Shown: positions 39,924-48,784, counted from the stretch's first letter. The stretch is DNA of 64,000 bases from Nitrobacter sp051535235 (GCF_051535235.1 NZ_JBPPLZ010000003.1:1-64000); one strand, 5' to 3'. The notes: generated by a model from the letters alone, not told the origin. Translations and numbers: made by a program.

Positions 39924-41186
39924 TCAGGTGTCGTAATCCGCGAGGCGCAGACCGGTGAATTGCCAGCGGTGGTGCGGATAGAAGAAGTTCCGGTAGGTGA
40001 CGCGGCTGTGCTCCCTGGGCGTCGCCAGCGACGAGCCGCGCAGCACGAACTGGTTGACCATGAACTTTCCGTTGTATTCGCCAAGCGTGCTCCGGTCCGC
40101 GCGATATCCGGGATAGGGCGCGTATGGACTTCGCGTCCATTGCCATACCGTGCCGAACGCGTCTTCGAGTTGACCCGCGCGTGCGGCGACCTCCCATTCC
40201 ATCTCGGTCGGCAGATGCTTGCCGCTCCAGCGCGCGAATGCATCGGCCTCATAGTAACTGACGTGGCAGACCGGCGCGTCGGGATCGACCGGCCGCAAGC
40301 CGGCAAGCGTCATGGCTTGCCAGCCGTCGCCGGTCTTGTGCCAGTAGCCCGGCGCGTCCCACTCCTCCTCGGTGGCTGCGGCGAAACCGTCCATCAGCCA
40401 CAAGGTCGCGGTGCGATAGCCGCCGTCGTCCATGAAGGCGAGCCAGTCGGCGTTTGTGACGAGATTGCGCGCGAGCTTCACCGGCCCCACGAGGGCGCGG
40501 TGCGCAGGTTTCTCATTGTCGAAATGAAAGCCGTTGCCGTGATGCCCGACAGTATGGATGCCCTCATTCAGCGTGATCCATCCGCCGGCACCCGCGACAG
40601 GCGTCGGGAAGCGCCACGACACATCGTAAGCCGGCGATGTCGGATTTTGCGCGAAGGCGTGCAGAATATCTGTCAGCAACAATTCCTGATGCTGCTGTTC
40701 ATGATTGAGGCCGCCTTCGACCAGCGGCACGAGCTGAGTCAGCATTTTGTCGCTCGTGTCGTGTAAGAACTTGACGACCGCGGCATCGACGTGCCGGCGA
40801 TAGGCGGTGATCTCCTCGGCACCAGGCCGCGTGATATGGCCGCGCTGGGCGCGGGCATATCTCGGGCCGGCGCTGACGTAATAGGAATTGAACAGGAAGG
40901 CATAATCGGGATGGAACGGCACGTAGCCGGGACTGTGCTGGCCGAGCAGAAATTGTTCCCAGAACCAGGTGGTATGGGCGCGGTGCCATTTCGCCGGGCT
41001 GGCGTCCGGCATCGACTGCACCATCTGGTCTTCCGGCGACAGCGGCTCCGCACGCCGCTCCGTTTCGCCCCGAACGGCGAGAAAGGCTTCCGTCAGCCGG
41101 CTGGCCAGCGTTCCTGGACTGGAAAATAGCGGCAGGTTAGAAATGGCCGTCACGGCTGCGGCAGACGCTGGTTTCGTCACGGACAT
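39924..41186 (-). CDS. egtB: Ergothioneine synthase EgtB (hercynine sulfoxide synthase)
   Basis: 420 residues. Non-haem iron enzyme that joins hercynine to cysteine or gamma-glutamylcysteine with O2. The DinB-like part has the iron histidines His71 (RAHTTWFWE), His162 and His166 (HEQQHQE); the second half is the formylglycine-enzyme/lectin fold (TNADWLAFMDDGGY, HLPTEMEWEVAARAG, GSSLATPREHSRVTYRNFF). The start at 41186 (MSVTKPAS) is preferred over 41294. No EgtC, EgtA or EgtE gene is next to it, so the C-S lyase and amidase steps must be encoded elsewhere or differ. Confidence 0.94.
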   Translation of the reverse strand: MSVTKPASAAAVTAISNLPLFSSPGTLASRLTEAFLAVRGETERRAEPLSPEDQMVQSMPDASPAKWHRAHTTWFWEQFLLGQHSPGYVPFHPDYAFLFNSYYVSAGPRYARAQRGHITRPGAEEITAYRRHVDAAVVKFLHDTSDKMLTQLVPLVEGGLNHEQQHQELLLTDILHAFAQNPTSPAYDVSWRFPTPVAGAGGWITLNEGIHTVGHHGNGFHFDNEKPAHRALVGPVKLARNLVTNADWLAFMDDGGYRTATLWLMDGFAAATEEEWDAPGYWHKTGDGWQAMTLAGLRPVDPDAPVCHVSYYEADAFARWSGKHLPTEMEWEVAARAGQLEDAFGTVWQWTRSPYAPYPGYRADRSTLGEYNGKFMVNQFVLRGSSLATPREHSRVTYRNFFYPHHRWQFTGLRLADYDT

Positions 41187-41444
41187 CTCCGGTTTCGAAG
41201 AGAACGTTGCTCCGGAGGATGGGTTCCGCAGAAGGACCATCCTATATGAGGCGCGCGCCGGAGCGAAGGACGCAGGCCGCTTTCGATTTGCCACAATGGG
41301 AGAAAATGCCCGGACCGCGCATGGCAGCTCCCCGGCAATTTACTTTATTACACAACGGTTTCGGGTTATAGCTATGCCAACTGGAGGGTCGCTCGCGGCC
41401 CTCTGAACGTGCGGCTATATGCTTACGGCTATAAGGATGTGATG

Positions 41445-41783
<339 letters not shown>

Positions 41784-42125
41784 CGACTGAGCCTGACACG
41801 CTTCTGGTTCTTGCGCTCGGGATTATCGCTGCGAACGTCGTGGCGTTTGATCGTGGCGCTGGATCATAGCTCCGGGTATTGACGCGTCATCCGGGCAGCG
41901 ATGGGGTCTGATCGGCGGTGATGGCGCGTCCCTCGCCGCGATGAGGTGCCGCGACTGCCCGCGGAGCGGGGCGGCAGCGTGCAGAACGCCTGTATCGCTC
42001 ACCTGTGATCTGTGTCGCTCACCTATGATCGCTCGTGGAGCTGAGGCGTGACGTCGCAGCATGAGGAACCCTGACGACGAACGGCTGTTCTCGTGCAAGC
42101 CAATTCGTTGCAGGGAGATCATGGG
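41784..42125. other. 340-base gap between grxD and the PepSY gene
   Basis: No gene seen. It contains a two-copy 20-base tandem repeat at 41991-42030 about 95 bases before the PepSY gene. Nothing else stands out. Confidence 0.5.
41991..42030 (+). repeat. Tandem 20-base direct repeat upstream of the PepSY gene
   Basis: TGTATCGCTCACCTGTGATC is followed at once by TGTGTCGCTCACCTATGATC; 18 of 20 bases agree. The 20-base period (about two helical turns) would suit a pair of regulator sites, but it could be a simple duplication. Confidence 0.7.
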
Positions 42126-42392
42126 ATGAAAACACGATATGTCGCCATCGCGACCGCGGCGGCCATCATGGCGGCTGCCGGTCTCGCCCATGCCGACCAG
42201 CCGGGGGCCGATTGGATGCCCGCTGATCAGGTCATCCAGAAGCTGACGGCCAAGGGATACACCAACTTCGGCAAGGTCGAGGCCGACGACGGCCATTGGG
42301 AACTCGAGGCCGATCTCAAGGGCATCCGTTACGATCTTCATGTCGATCCGAAGAGCGGTGAGATCACCAAGAGCGAACGGGACGACGACTAG
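42126..42392 (+). CDS. Exported PepSY-domain protein
   Basis: 88 residues. A signal peptide (MKTRYVAIATAAAIMAAAGLAHA) is followed by a single PepSY module: ADQVIQKLTAKGYTNFGKVE, then WELEADLKGIRYDLHVDPKSGEI. PepSY domains bind or inhibit partners in the cell envelope, and their exact role here is unknown. An ATG at 42093 would extend it without a signal sequence, so 42126 is used. Confidence 0.88.
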   Translation: MKTRYVAIATAAAIMAAAGLAHADQPGADWMPADQVIQKLTAKGYTNFGKVEADDGHWELEADLKGIRYDLHVDPKSGEITKSERDDD

Positions 42393-42511
42393 CGCCTTTC
42401 TGATGGAATCAGAAGCGGGCTCTGGATTTTGATTGGACGTGTTTTCTTCATGCGAACCGGTTTCCATCCTCGGGTCAAACCCGAGGACATGCTTCGCTCG
42501 AAAACGCTCTA
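42392..42511. repeat. Family C intergenic repeat
   Basis: The head TTCTGATGGAATCAGAA is a near-palindrome; then GGACGTGTTTTCTTCATGCGAACCGG, the stem CTCGGGTCAAACCCGAG, and a tail CATGCTTCGCTCGAAAACGCTCTAG. Very similar over its length to 59372-59489. Confidence 0.8.
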
Positions 42512-42533
42512 GTCCGCATCTCCATATGACAAT

Positions 42534-42564
42534 AAAAAAGCCCCGGATATCCGGGGCTTTTTTT
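42534..42564. terminator. Bidirectional Rho-independent terminator (PepSY gene / rpsD)
   Basis: GCCCCGG-ATAT-CCGGGGC is flanked by six A on the left and seven T on the right, so it works on both strands: for rpsD coming leftward and for the PepSY transcript coming rightward. Confidence 0.9.
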
Positions 42565-42580
42565 CAAACCGTGGCAGAGA

Positions 42581-43198
42581 TCAGCGCGAATAGAACTCGA
42601 CGATCAGATGCGGCTCCATCTGCACCGCGAACGGCACATCCGTAAGGTGCGGGATACGGACGAACTTCGCGACCTGCTTGTTGTGGTCGGCATCGATGAA
42701 GTCAGGCACGTCGCGTTCGCCGAGCTGGTTGGCTTCCAGCACCAGCGCGAGCTGCTTCGAGGCATCCTTGATCTCGATGGTGTCGCCGACCTTGAGCTTG
42801 TAGCTCGGGATGTTGACGCGGCGGCCGTTGACCTTGACGTGGCCGTGATTGACGAACTGGCGCGCGGCGAACATGGTCGGCACGAATTTCGCGCGATAGA
42901 CCACGGTGTCGAGGCGGCGCTCGAGCAGGCCGATCAGGTTCTCGCCGGAGTCGCCCTTCATGCGGGTCGCCTCGACGTAGATCGCATAGAACTGGCGTTC
43001 GGAAATGTTGGCGTAGTAGCCCTTGAGCTTCTGCTTGGCGCGGAGCTGGGTGCCGAAGTCGGAGAGCTTGCCCTTGCGGCGCTGGCCATGCTGGCCGGGG
43101 CCGTATTCGCGCTTGTTGACGGGGCTCTTCGGGCGGCCCCAGATGTTCTGGCCCATACGGCGATCGATCTTGTACTTCGCCTCACTGCGCTTAGTCAT
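42581..43198 (-). CDS. rpsD: 30S ribosomal protein S4
   Basis: 205 residues. Binds the 16S 5' domain and nucleates 30S assembly. It begins MTKRSEAKYKIDRRMGQNIWG and has the S4 RNA-binding domain LERRLDTVVYRAKF..ARQFVNHGHVKVNGRRVNIPSY. The ATG at 43198 is taken in place of an upstream one at 43213. A strong terminator follows the stop. Confidence 0.98.
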   Translation of the reverse strand: MTKRSEAKYKIDRRMGQNIWGRPKSPVNKREYGPGQHGQRRKGKLSDFGTQLRAKQKLKGYYANISERQFYAIYVEATRMKGDSGENLIGLLERRLDTVVYRAKFVPTMFAARQFVNHGHVKVNGRRVNIPSYKLKVGDTIEIKDASKQLALVLEANQLGERDVPDFIDADHNKQVAKFVRIPHLTDVPFAVQMEPHLIVEFYSR

Positions 43199-43623
43199 CG
43201 CGTCCTCTTTCAAAGTTTATGGTTTGAGGAAACGCGCCCTCCTGTGCAGATGATCTGCGCATGATGAAAACCGGAAGACCGCTTTTCGGGATCATGTCAG
43301 ACCCGCTGCCGACAGGCCCGGTCCACAAGCTTGATGGACAGGACCACGGGTCGCGAAACGCAACGCGGGCCGAAGCCGGCCCGCGCGCAGGGGTTTTCTA
43401 CGGATAAACCGTTATCCTGTCAAACCAAGCAGAACCGATTTCAAGCCGAAAATGCCTGTTTTGGTCCGTTTTCGGGACGATCGCGAACGAACCAGGAGGA
43501 CCAGTGGTTTTCGGTGGGAGAACCTGCTGTTAGCCGGCTCGGCGGCTTGCTGTGTGATCTTCATCACAGCGAAACCGTTTCCCCGTCGGCATAGTAGGCA
43601 CACGGAAAAACCGAAAGCGATAC
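43199..43623. other. 425-base gap between murI and rpsD
   Basis: No gene. It must contain the rpsD promoter (minus strand). It also holds a repeat fragment (43262-43298), a GC-rich hairpin CGCGGGCC/GGCCCGCG (43364-43385 approx.) and a CRP-like palindrome (43553-43568). Confidence 0.5.
43553..43568. promoter_or_regulatory. CRP-like palindrome TGTGA-N6-TCACA
   Basis: TGTGATCTTCATCACA is an exact match to the CRP-family half-site arrangement. It lies 355 bases before the rpsD start and about 55 bases inside from the murI end, so its target is unclear. Could be chance. Confidence 0.4.
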
Positions 43624-44421
43624 TCAGGCCGGAACGCGGCCGCCGAAGAACGGCGCCAGCGCGTCGGTCAGCGCGTGAGAGCGGCCTGAGGTAAAGATCA
43701 ATTCGGGCGGCAACTCGCAACCGCCGTCGTCGTCCGGCCCGAGCAGATCGACGACGCGCCGGGCGATCGCCGGCGCCGGGTCGATCCAGGCCACCGGCCA
43801 GGGCGCAAGCCTGATCAGCCGATCCAGCAGCAGCGGGTAGTGCGTGCACGCGAGCACGACGGCGTCCGTGCGCAACTCTCCGCCGCCGTCGGCCGCAACG
43901 AAACAGGGCATGATCTCGCTCAGAATATCGGCGTCGCTGACCGTCTTGCCGCGCAGGGCGTCCTCCGCGAGCGAGGCGAGGTTCGACGCGCCGACCAGCG
44001 TCACGGTGCAGGCCTGCGCATGATTGCGGATCAAGGCCTGGGTGTATTCGCGCTGCGCGGTCGCTCGCGTGCCGAGCACCGAGACGCGCTTGGTCCTGGA
44101 TGCCGCGCAGGCCGGCTTGATCGCAGGAACCGTACCGACGAACGGCACGGAATAGGCGGCGCGCAACGGTCCCAGCACCGAGACCGACATCGTATTGCAG
44201 GCGATCACCGCGATGTCGGGGGCGTGGGCGGCGATCAGTTCGCCGACCAGCGGCACCACGCGGGCGATGATCTCGTCTTCGCTGTGATGACCGTAGGGAA
44301 AGAAGGCGTCGTCGGCGACATACACATAGCGCGCGCCGGGCAGCGCCTTGACGATCTCCCGCAGCACGGTGAGACCGCCGAGGCCGGAATCCAGGACGAG
44401 AATGGTTGGGGTGTGTGCCAC
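43624..44421 (-). CDS. murI: Glutamate racemase
   Basis: 265 residues from a GTG at 44421. Makes D-glutamate for peptidoglycan. The two catalytic cysteines are in VIACNTMSV and LACTHYPLLL, with the substrate loop VLDSGLGGLTVLREI at the start. The frame stays open to 44580, but that would overlap the HD-GYP gene by 44 bases and the added residues do not resemble the family, so the GTG is preferred. Same strand as the HD-GYP gene and rpsD. Confidence 0.93.
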   Translation of the reverse strand: MAHTPTILVLDSGLGGLTVLREIVKALPGARYVYVADDAFFPYGHHSEDEIIARVVPLVGELIAAHAPDIAVIACNTMSVSVLGPLRAAYSVPFVGTVPAIKPACAASRTKRVSVLGTRATAQREYTQALIRNHAQACTVTLVGASNLASLAEDALRGKTVSDADILSEIMPCFVAADGGGELRTDAVVLACTHYPLLLDRLIRLAPWPVAWIDPAPAIARRVVDLLGPDDDGGCELPPELIFTSGRSHALTDALAPFFGGRVPA

Positions 44422-44536
44422 GCGAAAAATTCGGGACGGTCGAGTCGCCGTCGAGTTTTGACCGATTGTATCGATTTGTCCATTGCGGACCGGCCTGCTG
44501 GCGATACTTTCGGGCAGCGAGCCAGCGGCTGTCCGA

Positions 44537-45601
44537 CTATCGCGATCGGACTGACGGTTTCGTGCCGTTGAGTGCGACACCCTGAAACGCCTTTACCAGA
44601 GCGCCTTCCAGCTTGCCGTCCATGCCGCAGAGGATCTTGTAGGCATCGACCCGCGACATCGCCGGCCGATAGGGCCTGAGTTCGATCAGCGCCGCGAAAA
44701 TGTCCGAGATTGTCAAAAGCCGCACGAGGTCGCTGATGTCGGACCCTGCAAGGCCGTCCGGATAGCCGGAGCCATCGAGATACTCGTGGTGGTGCCTGAC
44801 GCCGTCGAGCGCCTCGCTGCTGATCCTGGGTATGTCTTTCAGCAGGTCGTATCCGATCACGGGGTGGCACCGCATGATCTCTTCCTCGGCCGGCGTCAGT
44901 TCTCCCCGCTTGTCGAGAACGGCGAGTGGAATCCGCGCCTTGCCGATATCATGAAGCGTCGCCGAGAGCCCGAGCCGCTTCACGTCCGCTTCGCAAAAGC
45001 CAAGGTCGAGGGCGAAGCCCACCGCTATTCCCGTCACCAGCAGACAATGTTGAAACGTGCCTTCATGGTGACGGCGAATTTCATCGAGCCACCGGTTGAA
45101 ACCGTTTCGCGCGATATTCGTGATGATCTGCGAGGTGGCATATTCGGCGTCTGCCAAGTTGACCGGGTTGCCTTCCTGCGCTGTCGAGAACATCGACGCA
45201 AAGGCCGTTGCGCTGTTCTGCGTCTCCGGCGAGGCGCTATCGGCATTGTTGTGCTCCGCCTTTTCGTCATTTGCGAACTGGATCAGCTTCGAAATGATTT
45301 CGCGCGGGCGGGACACCACGGTCGTGGCGCCGAGCGCGTAGGCTTGTGCGATCATGACCTGAAGATGGGCGGGAACGACGAACATCTTTTCAGGGTTCGT
45401 CCGCTTGACTCGCAGGACGCGTTTGATCCGTTCGACGCAGTCCTGCTTGCGCAGGTCGGCATCGACCATCAGCATGCCGCTGGCGCCGGCCTGCGCGTTG
45501 TCGCTTTGCAGCACTTGCGGCACGACGTGGAATTGCGGCTCCAGCATCGCGCGGATCGCCGGTATCTTCCCAGGTTCGTCAGTGACATAATTCACGAGCA
45601 T
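44537..45601 (-). CDS. HD-GYP domain protein, probable cyclic-di-GMP phosphodiesterase
   Basis: 354 residues. The C-terminal half is an HD-GYP domain: HDIGKARIP (His218-Asp219), HPVIGYDLL near 246 and HHEYLDGSGYPDGL (271-284), with the GYP triplet intact, so c-di-GMP hydrolysis is plausible. The N-terminal 110 residues look like a degenerate receiver domain (MLMVDADL, VVSRPREIISKLI), with Asp47 a possible phosphate site. A polar linker (111-150) joins them. Upstream of murI on the same strand; a link to the cell wall is not established. Confidence 0.88.
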   Translation of the reverse strand: MLVNYVTDEPGKIPAIRAMLEPQFHVVPQVLQSDNAQAGASGMLMVDADLRKQDCVERIKRVLRVKRTNPEKMFVVPAHLQVMIAQAYALGATTVVSRPREIISKLIQFANDEKAEHNNADSASPETQNSATAFASMFSTAQEGNPVNLADAEYATSQIITNIARNGFNRWLDEIRRHHEGTFQHCLLVTGIAVGFALDLGFCEADVKRLGLSATLHDIGKARIPLAVLDKRGELTPAEEEIMRCHPVIGYDLLKDIPRISSEALDGVRHHHEYLDGSGYPDGLAGSDISDLVRLLTISDIFAALIELRPYRPAMSRVDAYKILCGMDGKLEGALVKAFQGVALNGTKPSVRSR

Positions 45602-45745
45602 GACGATGTTCTGGCTCTGACGGCGCGGACAGCACCGCTCGCACGGTTCGAGCAGCGGTAACCAAATCCCTTTTCTACCCGGAGAACCCTAACGCAAGTA
45701 TAATAATACCCCGCCAGCCCAGTACAACCGTGGATCGGCCTGGGG

Positions 45746-46303
45746 TCAGCGCAATCCTTCGTAGACCATGAAGCCGCGTGCGATCGCGAGCTTCTTCAGC
45801 GCGCGGGGGATGAAGCGCTGCGGGGGATGGTTCATGTAACGCCACGAGGTGAGGGCGAACTCGCCGAGCGGCTGCCCGTTGTGCTGCATCGGCGCCAAGA
45901 GTCCAGTCATGCTGATCGGCGCATGGGTGCGATTACTGAAGGGAAGCAGCAGCAGTTCGAGGTGCGCGATCGATCCGTCCCGTGCGGTTGCGGTCACGCC
46001 GGCAACGGCGGCGAGAAGTTCTTCGGATACGACGCCGAGCATATCGGTGATCTCGGCGCGGCTTGCAGCGCCAAACAGGGCGGCAAAGTCCTCTCCCTTG
46101 AGGTCGCGATCGAGCAGGGCGCAGACCCGCGTTCCCGCGACACGGAACGGATAGCCGAGCTTCGGTTCGCAGGAGAGCACGAAGACGTCTCCGAGCAGTT
46201 CGCGGATCGCGGCCGGCTCAATCTCGCGCCGGTCAGGAGCGCGTTCGCCGTCACGCTTTTCGTCCCAATAGGCGTAGAAAGCCCGGTTCGATGGGTGCTT
46301 CAT
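45746..46303 (-). CDS. PAS-domain protein (PAS_5 type)
   Basis: 185 residues, all apparently a PAS_5-type domain: FYAYWDEKRDGERAPDRREIEPAAIRELL at the start, YPFRVAGTRVCALLDRDLKGEDFAALF in the middle and LLLLPFSN..MTGLLAPM near the end. Such single-domain PAS proteins are abundant in this clade and are thought to sense small ligands or redox state; the partner is unknown. About 140 bases upstream of the HD-GYP gene on the same strand. Confidence 0.82.
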   Translation of the reverse strand: MKHPSNRAFYAYWDEKRDGERAPDRREIEPAAIRELLGDVFVLSCEPKLGYPFRVAGTRVCALLDRDLKGEDFAALFGAASRAEITDMLGVVSEELLAAVAGVTATARDGSIAHLELLLLPFSNRTHAPISMTGLLAPMQHNGQPLGEFALTSWRYMNHPPQRFIPRALKKLAIARGFMVYEGLR

Positions 46304-46504
46304 GGCTTAACCGTCCTGACGCAGCGCGAAGTGGACATCTCTGTCCGGTTTCAGGGCACTGCTGCTCCGTTTCTGTTGTGCAGGAGGGGTGTTGCAGCGT
46401 CCATGCCGCAGGCGGTTCCGGACGGGGTCAACGCGCGCCTTTGTGCCGTTAACGTTAAATTAACTATCGGCGTGGGGAGACTTCGAAATCGGGTATGATC
46501 CGAT

Positions 46505-46675
46505 TACTGGGTCTCCCGCCGTTTTTTCTCCAGGTTGCGGCAGGGACCCGTCGAACAGCGCCGGTCTTTGCGGGTGGTATTTCCGGATTTCGGCCTTACC
46601 GAAATTCGTCCGGCAAAAATCCGCCCTCGAAAAGGTCGAGACGTAAGGGAGGGTTTCTCAGACCCTCCCTTTTTC
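46505..46675 (+). ncRNA. Candidate structured small RNA ending in a Rho-independent terminator
   Basis: Four hairpins stand in a row: GGGTC...GACCC (46509-46549, stem also pairing GCC/GGC); CCGGATTTCGG with CCGAAA..TCCGG (46583-46613); CTCGA/TCGAG (46626-46640); and GGGAGGGT/ACCCTCCC followed by TTTTTCTTTT (46647-46679). No plus-strand gene lies upstream to need that terminator. A TATGAT at 46494-46499 could be a -10 box. Start point is a guess; no known family recognised. Confidence 0.5.
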
Positions 46676-46679
46676 TTTT
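46645..46679 (+). terminator. Rho-independent terminator of the candidate RNA
   Basis: GGGAGGGT (46647-46654), loop TTCTCAG, ACCCTCCC (46662-46669), then TTTTTCTTTT. A strong signal in the plus direction. Confidence 0.8.
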
Positions 46680-46863
46680 GGTCCACGCGGTAGACGGCTG
46701 CGGGCTGCGTCATCGCCGTCGCCAAGATCGACAGCAAGGGCAGGATTGAGGTATTGGTGGCGCGATCCGGCACCGATGCCGGCCGAAATGGTAATGGCAT
46801 GAGACGGATAGAGCACAATTCGGCGATTATCCCGTACTCGATGATGGCAGAGGCAAACGCTGG

Positions 46864-47244
46864 ATGAGACAGGCGGGGAAAGTCTTGCGCTTTTGGATGT
46901 CCGTTCTCGGGGTTATGATCGGTCTTCAATCGGCCTGTTTCGCGGCCGGTTCCGATGGTTCGGCGAGTCCGGATCCGGCCGTTCAAGAAGAACGATCGGC
47001 CGTTCCGAGCAAGGACGCCGCTCCGGCTTCCGAGCCCGGCGACCGACCCGCCGCTCAGGCGAACGAGGCCGCCACGGAGAAGGAAGAGGTCCCTCCGGTG
47101 AGGGAAAGAGACAGGGATCACAGCGCCCGAAGTCTGCAGGAAATGTTCATCCTGTTCTTGAAAGGCGCGGCGGCCCTGACCGCCTTGGTGCTCTTCTATA
47201 AAGGGCTCAAACGCGTTTTCGGCCCCAAGCAACAGAGCGAGTGA
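46864..47244 (+). CDS. Small unknown envelope protein with signal sequence and C-terminal membrane helix
   Basis: 126 residues. An N-terminal hydrophobic segment (VLRFWMSVLGVMIGLQSACFAA) is followed by a charged linker rich in Ala, Pro, Glu and Asp, then a membrane helix (MFILFLKGAAALTALVLFYKGL) and a basic tail. The family is not recognised. It could span the inner membrane once or twice. About 115 bases ahead of the rhomboid gene on the same strand. Confidence 0.68.
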   Translation: MRQAGKVLRFWMSVLGVMIGLQSACFAAGSDGSASPDPAVQEERSAVPSKDAAPASEPGDRPAAQANEAATEKEEVPPVRERDRDHSARSLQEMFILFLKGAAALTALVLFYKGLKRVFGPKQQSE

Positions 47245-47357
47245 TGTTGCAGCACCGTCTGACGGTATCTTTCGTCAGTCTTATTATATCGTTTGCCTGC
47301 TCCGCCCGAGCCGCCGGTTGCGGCCCATCGCCCGCTTGAGCCGTCAGGTCGCAGCCC

Positions 47358-48158
47358 TTGGACTCTCCGCCAGACCTTCCCTCAGATATCCCGCCGGAAC
47401 CGCGGCGTGAGCCTATTCTGACCCTGCCGGGAGCGCTGACCGCCTATATCGGCCTGCTTGCGATCGTTCATGTCGTGTGGTCGGCGCTTCCGCCCGAACT
47501 GGAATACTGGACCATCGAGGCGTTCGGCTTTATCCCCAAGCGATACGATTCCAGTCTCTTGCCGACGGCATTCCCGGGAGGAAGCGGCGCCAAGATCTGG
47601 ACCTTCGCGACCTATTCGCTGCTGCACGCCAACCTCAGTCACATCGGCTTCAACGTGCTGTGGCTGCTCCCGTTCGGCAGCGCGGTGGCGCGTCGTTTCG
47701 GCGGCCTCAGGTTTTTTCTTTTCATGGCGGTGACTGCCGTCGCCGGCGCGATCGCACATCTTTTGACCCACGAGCACAGCATCGCGCCGATGATCGGTGC
47801 ATCGGCGTCGGTGTCAGGCGCGATGGCGGCGGCGATCCGCTTCGCCTTCGTGCGCGGCAGTTTCCTGTCGTTCCGCAGCGACGATGCCGCCGCCGCGGCC
47901 CAGGTGCCGGCGCTGTCGCTGATGCGCGCGCTGCAAAATCCGCGCGTGCTGGCGTTTCTGGCGATCTGGTTCGGCATCAACATCATCTTCGGGATGGGAT
48001 CGGTCGCAATCGGCGCCGAGCCGGGCTCCGTCGCCTGGCAGGCCCATATCGGAGGCTTTCTGGCGGGCCTCGTGCTGTTTTCGCTGTTCGATCCGGTGCC
48101 TCGTCCGCCGCGCGATGCGGCGAGTGAGCCGTCCGGCGGAGCGGATCGGGTCCCGTAA
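47358..48158 (+). CDS. Rhomboid-family intramembrane serine protease
   Basis: 266 residues from a TTG at 47358 (no ATG or GTG is available before the first helix). Six or more membrane helices; HANLSHIGFNVLWLLPFG gives the oxyanion/asparagine helix, GASASVSG holds the nucleophile serine and WQAHIGGFLAG the catalytic histidine. Rhomboids cut other membrane proteins inside the bilayer; the substrate is unknown. The proline-rich N terminus is probably cytoplasmic. Confidence 0.88.
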   Translation: MDSPPDLPSDIPPEPRREPILTLPGALTAYIGLLAIVHVVWSALPPELEYWTIEAFGFIPKRYDSSLLPTAFPGGSGAKIWTFATYSLLHANLSHIGFNVLWLLPFGSAVARRFGGLRFFLFMAVTAVAGAIAHLLTHEHSIAPMIGASASVSGAMAAAIRFAFVRGSFLSFRSDDAAAAAQVPALSLMRALQNPRVLAFLAIWFGINIIFGMGSVAIGAEPGSVAWQAHIGGFLAGLVLFSLFDPVPRPPRDAASEPSGGADRVP

Positions 48159-48355
48159 CGCGCGCTTGCGACTAACAGCGTGCTTGCGGCGCTGATCGAT
48201 TTCATCCATCATCGCTGTCTATTCAGGCGAAGTGAAATTCGTTTCGCGTGAAGAAAACGTTTCGCCGTTTCGCGCGCGAAAAATAGAAATTCGACTGTCG
48301 CCTGACCAACGATCGCGCATTGATGCCGCGCGATCCTCCTCCGCGGGAGGCGACA

Positions 48356-48784
48356 ATGACAGTAAGTGCCATTCTCAGCGCCAAGGGTCACCAGGTCGTG
48401 AGCGTCGAGCCTGACGTCAAGCTCGCGGCTGCGGTGAAGATTCTGTCGGACCAGCAGATCGGTTCCGTCCTCGTCATGACGGGAGGGCGCATCGACGGCA
48501 TCCTGTCCGAGCGTGACGTCGTTCATGCGCTCCACGCGCGCGGAGCAGGTGCGCTCGACCAACCGGTCAGTGCCGCCATGACCCGCAAGGTGGTCAGTTG
48601 CCGGTTGTCGGATACGGTCTCCCACCTCATGGAAGTCATGACGGCGGAAAAATTCCGGCATCTGCCGGTGGTGGAGGACGACAGGCTGGTCGGTCTGGTG
48701 TCGATCGGAGACGTCGTCAAGCTGCGCGTTCAGGAATTCGAAGTCGAGCAGGAGGCGCTGCGCGACTACATCAAGACCGCCTGA
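48356..48784 (+). CDS. Tandem CBS-domain protein
   Basis: 142 residues from ATG at 48356 behind GGGAGG. Two CBS modules: VVSVEPDVKLAAAVKILSDQQIGSVLVM with GILSERDVV, and VVSCRLSDTVSHLMEVMTAEKFRHLPVV with GLVSIGDVVK. CBS pairs bind adenine nucleotides and usually act as energy sensors. No partner domain is attached, and the partner protein is unknown. Converges with the patatin gene, stops 12 bases apart. Confidence 0.92.
   Translation: MTVSAILSAKGHQVVSVEPDVKLAAAVKILSDQQIGSVLVMTGGRIDGILSERDVVHALHARGAGALDQPVSAAMTRKVVSCRLSDTVSHLMEVMTAEKFRHLPVVEDDRLVGLVSIGDVVKLRVQEFEVEQEALRDYIKTA

Larger units (their letters stand above)
46304..46863. other. 560-base gap between the PAS gene and the small membrane-protein gene
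   Basis: No convincing protein gene. The middle part is a highly structured segment ending in a terminator (see 46505-46675). The sequence on either side shows nothing recognisable. Confidence 0.5.

Noticed and set aside
42392..42511. Family C repeats as part of an insertion sequence
   Set aside because: No transposase frame, no flanking direct repeats seen by eye; kept only as a small repeat family.
43624..44580. Longer murI starting with ATG at 44580
   Set aside because: It would overlap the HD-GYP gene, and the added 53 residues are Ser/Arg-rich and unlike the family; GTG at 44421 fits better.
46504..47232. 242-codon minus-strand frame across 46.5-47.2 kb
   Set aside because: It runs through a terminator hairpin and antisense to the 126-residue membrane-protein gene; low-complexity Arg/Gly translation.
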